From: Uloborus plumipes
Lineage: Eukaryota > Arthropoda > Arachnida > Araneae > Uloboridae
Assembly (NCBI GenBank): GCA_038373865.1
Contig: JAXGGA010002940.1
Coordinates: 47,780 to 111,779 of the forward strand
Reading direction: 5' to 3'
DNA length: 64,000 bases
The position numbers and the translations under genes were made by a program. The notes under the pieces are model-generated. The model searched no databases and had not been told where the DNA came from. It saw only the letters and a program-made list of their open reading frames with translations. Within the stretch, counting starts at the first letter, position 1. Each line of letters begins with the position of its first letter. Of this stretch, positions 34,769 to 46,182 are shown in pieces.

Positions 34769-36246
34769 ACACTGGTCGACAGTGGTTCACTAACAACAAC
34801 CAAATTACTATTTTTATTACGTATTCATATAGTTATTTAAATACCTGCAAGTAAGAAAGTCCCACCACGTCTCAAACTCAATTTTCCGTAATAAAAAAAT
34901 AATTTTTTACTATTTTTTTTATGATTTTCGCACGGAATGCCTATTTTTGGAGGGAAAAGGAGCAAAATATTAATTCCTAAATTTTTTTGGATGTGAAGGG
35001 AGACTCAAAGTCCGAAATCATGACCACCGATAACAAAAGGGGAACACGAGGGGAGTGTATCCCCTCAAAATATGCAAAAAATCATGAAAAAGTATCTTTT
35101 TATTCTGGTTTCTTTAATATGACGTTTTAAATTTTTTTTCTGGTGTAAAATCAGAGTATAAGACCCCCTCCTATTATTCCTATGCCCAAAAAAATTTTCG
35201 CGCTGTAAAATAAAATTAAAAAAAAAAAAAAAAACGATCTTATGACTGACGCACGCGTTGTATCAGAGGGTGGGGGGGGGGGGGGGGGAGGCTTTCGTCA
35301 AAAAGTGGAGAGTGATGGAGATTAAAGGGGCCATATTTGGATTTTGGAGATAATTTTACATAAGAACCAGCCAGAATACGCCGTCTTTCTGAAGACCTGC
35401 GATGTGTCTCGTATTTAGCGTGCGACAGTCATAAAATCGGTTTTTAATTTTTTTTTTAATGTGCGAAATTTTTTTCGGACGTAGGAATCATAGGAGGGGG
35501 TCCTATCCTCTGATTTAAAAATTGAAAAATTTTTTTTAAACGTCATTTAAAAAAAACAAGAATGAAAAGATTATTTTTTGGTGATTTTTTGCTCATTTTG
35601 AGGGGGTACACCCCTCTAAGAACCCCTTCTTTGCTATTAGTGATCATGGAGAGGAAAGGGGCCATATTTGGATTTTGGAGATAATTTTACATAAGAACCA
35701 GCCAGAATACGCTGTCTTTCCGAAGACCTGCGATGTGTCTCGTATTTAGCGTGCGACAGTCATAAAATCGGTTTTTAATTTTTTTTTAAATTTTTTTTTT
35801 AATGTGCGAAAATTTTTTCGGACGTAGGAATCATAGGAGGGGGTCCTATCCTCTGATTTAAAAATTGAAAATTTTTTTTAAACGTCATTTAAAAAAAACA
35901 AGAATGAAAAGATCATTTTTTGGTGATTTTTTGCTCATTTTGAGGGGGTACACCCCTCTAAGAACCCCTTCTTTGCTATTAGTGATCATGATTTTGAACT
36001 TTGAGTCTCTCTTGAAACTTCAAAAAAAGTTAGGAGTTGATATTATGATCCTTTCCTCTTGAAAAAAAGGTGTGTTTGATATGTTTTTTCAGTTATGTTT
36101 AGTACTTTTTAGAAATTCATAACAAAAAAACTTTACATGCTACAGCTTTTTTACTATTATTTTTGAATTCTACACTGCAAAATTAGTCAAAAACAGTTAA
36201 TTTCATCTTTGTTAGGAAAAAAAAGTGAAAATTTGTCGACTAGTGT
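34769..36246. mobile_element. Foldback element with ACACTGGTCGAC ends
   Basis: The left end ACACTGGTCGACA and right end TGTCGACTAGTGT are inverted. Internally, text near 34960-35230 (GAGACTCAAAGTCC, GACCCCCTCCTATTATTCCT) recurs inverted at 35460-36010. The right arm is present twice in tandem. Poly-G at 35271-35288. No coding. Confidence 0.6.
35324..35990. repeat. Tandem duplication of about 340 bp
   Basis: The blocks starting AAAGGGGCCATATTTGGATT at 35324 and 35655 are nearly identical through CTATTAGTGATCATG; the second has about ten extra T/A bases in its homopolymer tract. The duplication affects only the right arm of the surrounding foldback. Confidence 0.88.
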
Positions 36247-36332
36247 AATTGAAACGAAAATAAAATTCAGACATCGATTCAGTATTTCACTTTCTGACAC
36301 AAGCCACTCTTAAAAAACACGGGATTTCATGG

Positions 36333-36486
36333 GCGATTCTTTGTAAACTCGTCATTCTTCACACGAAATCTGTCCGGGTATGGATTTTTGAAATGTTCTT
36401 GTAATTATAATACTTTTGCTCAGAAAACAAATCTATTACTTTGATTTGAAAGAGGGCCAATTGAAGTTTGTTTTTTTGATAAATTT
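36333..36486. mobile_element. Truncated copy of the TGGGCGATTCT element
   Basis: It matches 33616-33760 (GGCGATTCT, TGTAAACTCGTCATTCTTCA, TTTGAAAGAGGGCCAATTGA) with moderate divergence and breaks off before the hAT MITE that follows. Confidence 0.75.
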
Positions 36487-36501
36487 TTTTGCAGAATTAG
36501 C

Positions 36502-36850
36502 CAAACCCAGATAATATAGACGAACTCGCGAACGTCGTTCGCAGAAAACTTTCAAAGTTTGCAGAAAATTTTTGCATTTTGTTAACAAAGTTATAAATTT
36601 AGGAAGTTTTCTATCTGAAATGTGTCTTGATTTTGTTCATTGTGGGGCAGTAGCTTGTTACATACGAAACTGACACATTCATTAATCATGACGGATTGAC
36701 AACCAACCTCATGGTAGAACCTGCACTTCATACAACTTGATATTTTTGTTGTTGGTAGCACTTTAGGATTCAGAAGCCCCCTTTTTTTTGCAGAAAATTT
36801 TAAAGAAATTATTTAAGTTTGCAGACAGTTTTACATTTTATCTAAGTCTG
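36502..36850. mobile_element. hAT MITE, CAAACCCAGATAA family, copy 1
   Basis: A 349-bp element starts CAAACCCAGATAATATAGA and ends ATCTAAGTCTG, with a perfect 8-bp duplication GAATTAGC (36494-36501, 36851-36858). The same family, inverted, is inserted in the Ty3/gypsy RNase H at 42986-43329. TTTGCAGA-type motifs recur at both ends. Confidence 0.88.
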
Positions 36851-36858
36851 GAATTAGC

Positions 36859-37235
36859 GGATTTGTGTATTAGCCCTTGTTTCCTTCAGAAAAGGACTCA
36901 AACAATTAAGGGCGTTTGCATTGAAATATGCTATGCGTTTTTTGATTTCAGATTTGCTTTTTCAACGAATTTGTGTAAGGTCTATTGATCAGCATTTTGT
37001 GAAGAGTCCCTTTTGCTTGATCGGCATTTTGTCCATTTTGCTTAAGCAGCATTTTATGAAGAGTGTTTTGTGAGGGGTCAGTTAACGGACCCAAATTTCC
37101 TGACCCCTGTTTGTGTATAGGGAAATTTATATGGCCATTTATATGCGACTGCGTCTTTAAACATGGAAATTGGAGAAAATTGTTCAAGAAAGTTTCAATG
37201 CTAAGCTGGAACAAAAAAAAAAAAAAGAAAATTAG
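36859..37235. other. Gene-free stretch with CATTTTGTGAAGAG repeats
   Basis: Degenerate repeats (CAGCATTTTGTGAAGAGTCC, GGCATTTTGTCC, CAGCATTTTATGAAGAG) resemble the inverted cluster at 28985-29115. No gene. Confidence 0.45.
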
Positions 37236-37237
37236 GG

Positions 37238-38337
37238 TTAGTTCGGGTAAGTGGGCCACCCCCTTCAAACCGAAATGCGCTAATGGTTTTTACACTTTTT
37301 TGTACTGATCATGTCAAATTTCATCACAGTGATTACTTTTGCATATATTTGGGTTTCATGGAACTTTTTTTTTGACTCATATAATTTATGTCAAAAAAAT
37401 TTCAAAAAAAAAAAAATTTTGTGAGTTCAAGCAACAGTTTTCAAAGAAGTGTTCAATGTTAGTTTTTATTATTTTTTCTATATTCATCAAGTGTTCTTGT
37501 AGAGTTTAACCTAAGTACATATTGTAATAAGAATTTTTATGCAAAATATTATTAATGAGTGTTTAAGGGGATGGGGCCCACTTACCCCGTAGTTTTTCTC
37601 TATCATTGTAAGTGGATCCCCTCACTATGGTGTAAGTAGGCCCCCTCATAATAATGATGATTTCAAAATGAAAAGCTGTTTTGATGAAGCAGTTTTTACG
37701 ATGAAATGAAAGATAATTATGGAGACCTAGAAGAAACTGATGATTCAGCTACAAAAACTGCAAAAGCTTTTAACTGTATTTGAAACTTGCATCAAAGAAA
37801 ACCATTAAATATTATGAAGGACTAATTTTAAAATATGATACAATCGAAAAAAATTACTGCAAAATTTGATAGAAAGAATTGAAATATCTACACTTTTATT
37901 GGTTTAATGAAGATGATGTTAGAATTATAATTGAGGATGAAATGATAATGTTTCTCCCTCAGAAAACTTCAAATTGACGCTGCCATTAAGTGTTTCCCTT
38001 TTTTTTTCAACCAATATTTTTTTTCTATTTTACTATACTTTGTCAGGCAGGACCCGCAAATCCCTTTTCAAAATATGCTCCCTTTAAATATAAATAAATG
38101 GAAGGTGGCTCACTTACCCCTTTCTAGGGGGTAAGTGGGTCCCCCATGCCATTTTTTTAAGAATAAGATAGTTAAAAATATTTAAAGCATTTTTTTTAGT
38201 CAATAATGCTGATCTTGTGTTTATTAATAATGTCCAAGATAAAAATAAGTCATCAAATTTGAGCTGTTTTGCTTTAAAACTTTTGTATAAGGCTTTAAAA
38301 ACTAACTTCTAAAAAGGGGCCACTTACCCTGACCCAC
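37238..38337. mobile_element. Element with repeated TAAGTGG(G)CC motifs
   Basis: The left end reads GGTTAGTTCGGGTAAGTGGG and the right end, read on the other strand, GGGTCAGGGTAAGTGGCCCC. The core TAAGTGG or its complement occurs at about 37249, 37578, 37610, 37633, 38111, 38132 and 38322, in both orientations, mostly followed by C/G-rich text. The interior is otherwise AT-rich and non-coding. Such spaced motifs are typical of transposase-binding subterminal repeats; the superfamily is unclear. Confidence 0.5.
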
Positions 38338-39154
38338 CCCACAATGAATTTATTACAGGACCTGAAAGTTCAAATAGGTCAGTCAATTTTATACCCAAAT
38401 TATCCTGACAGACCCTACTTGATTACAACATCGGATAATGTGCCTTTCATCAGGGCCACCAAGAGCTACGGTGGCCCCTAGTCAATTTGATCTCCGTGCC
38501 TTCCTCCCACCATAAAACTTATGAAATTTTCACTACCCTGAGTTTGATCTGGTGCCCCCAAAGAAGAAGGGGCTCCTAGTTTTTCGTCTACGGGTCATTC
38601 CATGTCAAGTGATCCAACGTTTTTTACCTTACATTTTTGTATTTCTTTCAAATTTGGCTCATCAATTGTACCCCTTGAGGTAATCAAAAGTCTCGATTTT
38701 TATCTCTATTATTTCTTCATTTATGAGACTTTGAACTTTGAAAAAACCCTCGTTTTTCCATGGATAAGAGAACGTACTATAACTCAGCACCAAATATAGA
38801 TAGAACGATTTGGTAAATGGCATTTTAAAGTACGTTAGTTGCCGGTTAATTTGATATGCAACATGACTAATTTGATAAAAATTTTCTTTTTCAAAAAATG
38901 AAATTTAAATTTTAAATTCAAATTTCTCGAAAAACATATAATGAATTTTTTTCAAAAAATTTTCAAAAATTTTTGTGTATTTTATCTATGTTTGTACAAA
39001 TTTTTAGATTGGGATCTCAATGGGATCATATTTTTTTGAATTTTTGAATAAAACTGTATAGGAAAAAAATGATATTTTTTAGATTCTATTTATTTAAATA
39101 CTAAGTTATCTTGCTTGTGATGGTCTAAAAAGTAGTAAACAAGCATGAATATGT

Positions 39155-39690
39155 TTAAAGTGAGCTGGCATGAGCTTATAGAATTGTCAGGTTCACCCCC
39201 TCACCCCTTCCTCCCCGCACAACCACTCTTTTTTAATTCAAAACTGTTCAAAATGTTAAAAAAACCCTTTGATACAAAATGAATAGTAAACTTATTTGAA
39301 GTTGGTAAATGGGTTTCCTTATAACTAGACGAAGTATCCTCTCCTCCACCCAAATATACCATTAATGCTGTACTATTATGACATCTAACCCGGGGATTGA
39401 ATTGACTATTATTTTTACTCTAGGTAAGTGAGCTAGCATTAACTTGTAAATTGGTCAGCTCCCCCTCCCTTTCTTCCCGACCCAACCATTTTCCCCCCAA
39501 ACTGTTTCAAATGCTAAAAAAAACCTTTTTGATACAAAATAAATAGTAAACTTATTTATAGTTGGTAAATGGGTTTCCTTATAAAAAGGCAAAGTAAAAC
39601 CCTTCCCCCACACAAATATACCATTAACGCTACACTAATATGACGTCTCACCTGGGGATTGATTTGAGGATTATTTCCCCCCTAGGTATG
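39155..39690. repeat. Tandem duplication in the left foldback arm
   Basis: Two diverged units of about 265 bp: both contain ATAGTAAACTTATTT, GTTGGTAAATGGGTTTCCTT and CAAATATACCATTAA in the same order (about 39155-39419 and 39420-39690). The right arm has a single unit. Confidence 0.8.
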
Positions 39691-40440
39691 TACTGTTTTT
39701 CAGACGAAGTGTTTCTTTTTTCAATCTGACCTTCACAAAGTGTACTTCCATTCAATATCTGAATTTAAACTAATGATTCATTTCATCCCCTCCCCCAGCA
39801 CCAATCTTCAATTTTGGAGGAAGAAAAGAAACGGATTGCCCCAAGATCATAGCAAACAGCAAAATAGCACTGTTTCCCCTTGTTCACATATTTTCCCATT
39901 ATTTTCACACAAAACTGAAAAGAAATCAAAGTATCAGGTTATATGTCAGTCCCCATCACTGCCTTTCCTTACTCTTATTGGACACAGCTCATGAGCTAAT
40001 AGGAAACAGTAACAAACAGAACAAACTGAAACACTACCAGACATCAGTAGAAACTAAGGCTTTGAAATGGGGTTAGGCGGGATGATAAAAAAATAAAAGT
40101 TTGGAGCGGGAAGGTAGGAAAAGGGGAGGAGCAATCTGTACAGAAGTTAAACAACATGAGAGGTTATGATCAAAAAAGCAGTGTTTGTTTAATATATGTA
40201 TATAGATATATCTTGCTGCATTACTCTCCTTTACAACAAAATGAAAAAGAACACAAACAATTAAAAAATTAAATAACAGCTGCACACTAGATAGTGTGGG
40301 AAGATAGTTATGGGGACACAGACATATGATCTGATATTTTGATTTATTTTCAGTTTTGTGCGAAAAGAATAGAAAAAACAATGAGAACAAGGAGAAACAG
40401 TGCTATTTTGCTGTTTGCTATGATCTTGTGGCGACCCATT

Positions 40441-40588
40441 TTGCATCTGGCAACATGGCATTCAAGGGGATTCCCCGGTTTCAACTAGGAGTTGTTTATG
40501 TTCTGTTTTCCGTGCTGTATGTATGTCTCTTGTATCGTGCTTGTGTAATGCAATAAATAAGTTATAAAAGCTTGCGTGCACTATTACA
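40441..40588 (+). repeat. 5' LTR remnant of the Ty3/gypsy element
   Basis: It is nearly identical to the 3' LTR from TTGCATCTGG to CACTATTACA but lacks the first 21 bp. It contains AATAAATAAG near the end. TGGTGGCAGC, a possible primer binding site, follows directly at 40589. Confidence 0.85.
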
Positions 40589-40607
40589 TGGTGGCAGCTA
40601 AGGAAAA

Positions 40608-41470
40608 ATGTACCAAATACCTGCGCCAGAACAATTTTCTTTTCTCCCTGATGACTGGCAGAAATGGATCGACAGATTCGAACGGTTTCGATCGGCGTCA
40701 GGCCTAAACGCAAAAGATGAACTACAGGTTTGGTTTATTTAATGGGCTCGCAAGCTGAAGATATACTGCTATCGTTTAACTTAAGTGCAGAGGATATTGA
40801 AAAGTATGATACTGTGAGGGATAAATTTAAATCTTATTTTATTCCTACTCGTAATGTTATATACGAAAGATACAAGTTCTACACGAGAACACAAGATGAA
40901 GGTGAATCGGTTGAACAGTTTATCACATCGCTATATGCATTAGTATCCTCGTGTGAATTTCCTGCTGCTTTTCAGGAAGAAATGATTAGGGACAGAATCG
41001 TTTGCGGTATTCGCGATAAAAAAGTCTCTGAAAACTTGCAACTAGATACAAAGCTTACTCTAGAGAAAGCAATTACAACAGCTCGTCAATCGGAAATAAT
41101 TAAGAAGCAACAGCAAATTTTGAGTGATAATTCTACATCGTTCAAAGAAGCTAACATAGTTGCGGTCCCACAAAACAAGAAATATAAACATAACACTCAA
41201 GTTAAGAAATCGAAAGCTGCCGATTCGGCGAATTCCGATGTGAAAACAAATGCATGTTTTTGGTGTGGTAAACCAAATAAGCATACCAAATTAGAATGTC
41301 CAGCTCGCAAAGCTATCTGTAATAATTGCAAAAAAGTAGGACACTATGCCAAAGTGTGTAAGGGAAAACTACGTGTAAATGAAATTGAAAAAACTCAAGC
41401 AGATAATTCGAATTTCATAGGTCACATAAAGAACACTTTTAGTGAACATAATCATCTAGATAATCGTTGA
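40608..41470 (+). pseudogene. gag: Ty3/gypsy gag with frameshift and terminal stop
   Basis: Gag packages the element RNA. ATG at 40608 opens a frame (FSFLPDDWQKWIDRFERF) that hits TAA at 40737; coding goes on in the next register (VYLMGSQAEDILLSF), so a small deletion lies near 40727. Two zinc knuckles are visible about 176-210 residues into the second frame: CFWCGKPNKHTKLEC and CNNCKKVGHYAKVC, the second being a canonical CX2CX4HX4C. A TGA at 41468-41470 ends it; the pol part continues in the same frame, so either stop suppression or a single nonsense change separates them. Confidence 0.9.
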
Positions 41471-43497
41471 AATGCTGAAATATTGCTGGAAAATACACCT
41501 TTGGTTTTCAAGATCGATACTTGGGCAGATGTGACAGTAGTTTCCAAAAGTGTTTATGAAGAAAATTTGCAACACATAAGATTAAAAAGTTCAAATAAAA
41601 TCATCTGTGGTCCTGATGGGGAAAATCTGGACTTAGCTGGGACAATTCACGTGAAATTAAAGAACAAGAATTTTAGTTATGAAGATGATGTGTACATAGT
41701 CAATAATCTACAGCATCCATTGTTAAGTTGTACAGCAAGTGAAAATCTGAATCTCATTCAACGAATTTTTGAACTGAAATCAAAATTAGATCCCCTGAAA
41801 GAATTTCCTAAGTTATTCCAAGGAATTGGGAAAGTTGAAAAGCCATACCGTATAAAGCTGAAGGAAAATGCTAAGCCTTTTGCAGTTTCGGTACCACGAC
41901 GAGTTCCAGTAGCTCTAAGGGGTAAATTGGAAAAACTACTGGATGAGATGACAAGAAATGAAATTATTGAACCTGTAGACGAAGCCACAGAATGGTGTGC
42001 GCCCATGGTTATAGTTCCCAAGAAATCAGGTGAGATTAGAATTTGTGTTGATTTATCGGTCTTAAACAATAACATTGAAAGGGAATACTTTCCCATGGCT
42101 TCTGTCGACTACAGCTTAAGTCAGTTTAGTAATGCTAAAATATTTAGTATTATAGATGCTAATGCTGGTTTTTGGCAAGTAAGCCTAGATCCTGATTCTG
42201 CAAAATTAACTACTTTTATTACACCATTTGGAAGATTTAAGTTCAAGCGGTTGCCGTTTGGAATCAAATCGGCTCCTGAAGTGTTCCAGAAACGAATTCG
42301 GGAGACAATCCGAGAAGGTCCTGGTATAGTTGGTCTCATGGACGAATTTGTAATTTTTGGTGCAACCGTAGAAGAGCATAATCAAAGATTACGAGACGTT
42401 CTTTCAAAACTCCAAGCTGCCGGGTGGACACTGAACGCTGAAAAGTGCCAGTTCTCAAAAGAATCGATAACCTTTCTTGGACACGTCATTTCTGAAAAGG
42501 GTATCAAACCTGATCCGGGTAAAACAGAAGCTATTTCTAAAATTCCAACACCCAAGAACGTGACGGAATTGAAGAGATTTTTAGGGATGGCTGGATTTCT
42601 CAACAAATTTATACCAAAATTTGCTGATGTAGCAAAACCTCTCTATGAGTTGTTAAAGAATAATGTTTCATGGATTTGGGGACACTCTCAAATAATGGCA
42701 TTTGAAGAAATTAAAAAGAAACTGTGTCAAACTCCTGAATTAGCGTTATATGACCCCATGAAAGAGACTTTAATTTCGTCCGACGCATCATCTTACGGAA
42801 TTGGTGCAGTACTTTGTCAGAAAGATAACGGCAATTTACGTCCTGTGTTTTACGCCTCGAGAATGTTGTCTGATACAGAAAAGAGGTACTCCCAAATAGA
42901 GAAAGAAGCTTTAGGTATCGTGTGGGCTTGCGAACGATTCCACGACTTTATTGTGGGGTTGGAAGTCCACATTGAGACCGATCACCAGACTTAGATAAAA
43001 TGTAAAACTGTCTGCAAACTTAAATAATTTCTTTAAAATTTTCTGCAAAAAAAAGGGGGGCTTCTGAATCCTAAAGTGCTACCAACAACAAAAATATCAA
43101 GTTGTATGAAGTGGTACCATGAGGTTGGTTGTCAATCCGTCATGATTAATGAATGTGTCAGTTTCGTATGTAACAAGCTACTGCCCCACAATGAACAAAA
43201 TCAATACATATTTCAGATAGAAAACTTCCTAAATAAATAACTTTTTTAACAAAATGCAAAAATTTTCTGCAAACTTCGAAAGTTTTCTGCGAACGGCGTT
43301 CGCGAGTTCATCTATATTATCTGGGTTTGCTGATCACAAGCCTCTCGTGCCCATTTTACTGTCGAAACCTGACCCTACAGCTCCAGACCCTACAGGAGAT
43401 GACATTGGTGATCCCGTTAACAGCGGTATGGACATCGCCCCTTCTCCCGATGTCGGACAATGTCCATATAAGACTCGGAGTGGCAGAACTGTTTGAG
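41471..43497 (+). pseudogene. pol: Ty3/gypsy pol (protease-RT-RNase H), active sites altered, integrase lost
   Basis: Counting from M at 41483: the protease site reads DTWAD at 12-16, where DTGAD is normal, a Gly to Trp change. The RT has IDANAGFWQV (first Asp D225) and LPFGIKSAPEVFQ, but the catalytic box is LMDEF (285-289), with Glu in place of the second Asp. RNase H shows SSDASSYGIGAVL and YSQIEKEALGIVWACERFHDF, then is cut after ETDH by a 344-bp hAT MITE (42986-43329). Coding resumes with KPLVPILLSK and jumps to a proline/aspartate-rich tail ending YKTRSGRTV. The integrase is absent. Confidence 0.92.
42986..43329. mobile_element. hAT MITE, CAAACCCAGATAA family, copy 2 (inverted)
   Basis: It is the reverse complement of the element at 36502-36850 along its full length. 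The flanks CCGATCAC (42978-42985) and CTGATCAC (43330-43337) match at 7 of 8 positions. Removing it restores the RNase H reading. Confidence 0.88.
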
Positions 43498-43543
43498 CTC
43501 CCACAAGACTTATCGAACAGAACTTTTAAGCGATTGCGACTTT

Positions 43544-43553
43544 AAGGGGGAGA
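43544..43553 (+). other. Polypurine tract of the Ty3/gypsy element
   Basis: AAGGGGGAGA lies directly before the TG of the 3' LTR, the expected place for the plus-strand primer. Confidence 0.7.
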
Positions 43554-43722
43554 TGTGCTGTGAGCTGTCAATCGTTGCATCTGGCAACATGGCATTCAAG
43601 GGGATTCCCCGGTTTCAACTAGGAGTTGTTTATGTTCTGTTTTCCGTGCTGTATGTATGTCTCTTGTATCGTGCTTGTGTAATGCAATAAATAAGTTATA
43701 AAAGCTTACGTGCACTATTACA
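43554..43722 (+). repeat. 3' LTR of the Ty3/gypsy element
   Basis: A 169-bp LTR starts TGTGCTGTGAGC and ends ATTACA. It contains GTTCTGTTTTCC and an AATAAATAAG signal. It is very similar to the 5' copy (CTTGCG against CTTACG), so the insertion is not very old. Confidence 0.88.
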
Positions 43723-44160
43723 GGTGCTGGGGTAGGAGATGAAATAAATCATGAAGTTAAATTTCAGATATTGAATGGAAGTACACTTTGAAGTTAGGAT
43801 CGAAAAGAAACACTTCGTCTGTACCTAGGGTGAAAATAATCCTCAATTCAATCCCGAGGTTGGACGTCATATTAGTATAGTGTGAATGGTATATTTGGGT
43901 GGGGAGGAGGGATACTTCGTCTAGTTATAAGGGAACCCATTTACCAACTTTAAATAAGTTTACTATTCATTTTGTATCAAAGAGTTTTTTTTTTAAACAT
44001 TTTGAACAGCTTTGAAAAAAAAAAAAGAGTGGTTGAGCAGGGGAGGGAGGGGGGAATGAACCTGACAAATCTGTAAGCTCATGGCAGCTCACTTTAAACA
44101 TATTCATGTTTATTTTCTACTTTTTAGACCATCACAAGCCAGACAACTTAGTAATTAAAT

Positions 44161-46182
44161 CAGTGGTGGCCAACCCGCGGCACGTGTGCCACAGTGTGGC
44201 ACGGCGAAGTATTTAGAGTGGCACGCGAAGACTTATTGAACTTTTTTCAAAATTGAGAAAATAATAAGGTTTTCAGCAATTTTGACTTTTTAAACTTTAT
44301 TCTCATAGTTGAAAAAATCCCTTTAAAATCTTACTGCTAATTCATTTGTATTTAATTATTAATATAATACGTTATAATATGGTCAAAAGCTTAATCTGGA
44401 GATGTATCATGCGTTCCATAAATGATTTGGGCAGGAATCCAAAGAGCAGGAGCTGGGGGGGGGGGACGTTTGCAAAACCCTAAGTGATTCTGAGGATTCC
44501 GACTCAGAGACTCGGATGATTTTTTAACGGATGACACAACTTAATCAGGCTCTACCAAAGATGGTTCAGCAAATGACCAGAAATTTGAATTATCACTGCG
44601 AGGGAAGTCTTTGGGATAAAACTTTCTATATTAACTTAACTGTTAGCCGCTGTCGGATCTAGGAGAGAGCAAGGGGGCCCTAACTTCGGGCAGCAAAACT
44701 TAAGTGTATCGAAAGCCCAAATGCGGTTCTAAAAATGCGTCATAAACTTCCTAGGAGTTCAAAAAATTCTTAAAATTACGTTTTTCACCCAATTATTGTA
44801 GAAAATTTCTGGAGAAGTGTTCCGACCCCCACTTCCTTTCCTAAGATCCCTATGTTTAGAAATGCATTTTAGTGCATAAATTCTAAACATTTCCAGAGAA
44901 AAGCAGCTTTTCTACCTATTCTCTTAAATTAGCCAAATGTATCCTAAAATGACATTTTTGAAACTATTTCAAAAAGATTGCAGCACGGATTCCCCTTTTC
45001 CTTGCCTGACGTCGCCAACTTTGTGCATGTATTTTTAAACGAAGGAGCCTTCGAATCTCCCAACCTTTTCCTTAACATCACCAACTATTACACGAATTGT
45101 ATGGTAAGAGCCTAAAGATGGAAACATTTCTGGAGGGACCCCCGAACTCTCCTAAACAATCTAAGAATGCATCTTTTAGTTTTCAATTTTGAAAGTATTA
45201 ATGGAAGAGCAAGCACTACTTCCTCCAATATCTCAAAATATAGTCTAAAACTCCATTTTTAAAACTTCAGTTTAAAAGCTTCCTATGACAGCCTCCAAAT
45301 CCCGGGCCATCCAAAGTTATTAAAGATAGTCCTAAATTTATTTACAGACTTTAATTTAGAAAACTTTCTCGTGAAAGGCTGCCGAACTCACAGTTTCCCA
45401 AACGTTACTACAAAAGATGCCGTGAAATTAAAGTTAAACCGCGAAGAGATAGCGGGTCGATTGGAAACGGACCACTTCATTGAAAAATAGGCTGGATTAG
45501 TGAGAAAGCACAACTTCACTGCTTACACGTTCCAGCAGATCCAACCTATTTAAAAATGAAGTGTTCCGCTTCCAGTCGATCCACCACTTCTTTGCGGTTC
45601 AACTATACTTGTTTACGATTTCAGTTTTGAAAACTCTCCCAGGGATTCATTACTTCTACATTCTCCCTCTTATTTAAAGTCTGCTGATATGGCCTAGACC
45701 TGAACCTTTTGTCCTCAATGACTACTCAAAAATGACTTCACACAATGTCGCGAAAAAATTCAATGGAAACCCTGAAAGGTACCTTTCTCCTATCGTTTTC
45801 AAACGAAACCTAAAGTCACATTTTTTAGGACAATTTCGAACACGCTTTAGAAGAGATGAACATGATAACATTAAGGTTTTGTTTTATGTGACAGTCTACT
45901 TTTCAAACTTCAATGTTGAAAATTTTCCAGAGAGCGAGAGCCCTACCAATTTACCGTTTCCATAACCTGACCAAAGATAGCAAAAAACGAGTTTTCCCTG
46001 CACATAACTTCTTCACGTTCGTGCTCAAACTTAGAGAAATAATATAGTATTTGAGTAAAAGTTATACAATCAGCCCATAAATTAAAAAAAATCCCTTTTT
46101 GTCATTGAAAAATGTAAAGTGGCACGCAAAATATTTCTTTTCCCGAAAGTGGCACTTTTCCCAAAAAGGTTGACCACCCCTG
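44161..46182. mobile_element. hAT element, 2 kb, in the right foldback arm
   Basis: The ends CAGTGGTGGCCAACC and GGTTGACCACCCCTG are flanked by a perfect 8-bp duplication AATTAAAT (44153-44160, 46183-46190). Subterminal GTGGCAC/GGCACGCG motifs occur near both ends. Poly-G at 44456-44465. No transposase is recognisable; several short frames contain FxxNFEN-like repeats from the TTTGAAAACTTTC text, probably chance. Confidence 0.9.

Larger units (their letters stand above)
40441..43722 (+). mobile_element. Ty3/gypsy LTR retrotransposon, internally deleted
   Basis: It contains LTR copies at 40441-40588 and 43554-43722, gag with two zinc knuckles, then protease, RT and RNase H in one frame, the order of Ty3/gypsy. 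The gag looks like the Mag/K02A2.6-type lineage (WIDRFERFRSASGL, RNVIYERYKF, EMIRDRIVCGIRD). The entire integrase is missing between the RNase H (LVPILLSK) and the C-terminal tail (YKTRSGRTV). It is inserted in the right arm of the foldback element, near the loop. A hAT MITE interrupts RNase H. No matching target duplication is visible because the 5' junction is deleted. Confidence 0.92.

Noticed and set aside
40356..43690. Identical open frames ending FKGIPRFQLGVVYVLFSVLY at two places
   Set aside because: They are the translation of the Ty3/gypsy LTR, present once in each LTR, not a conserved gene.
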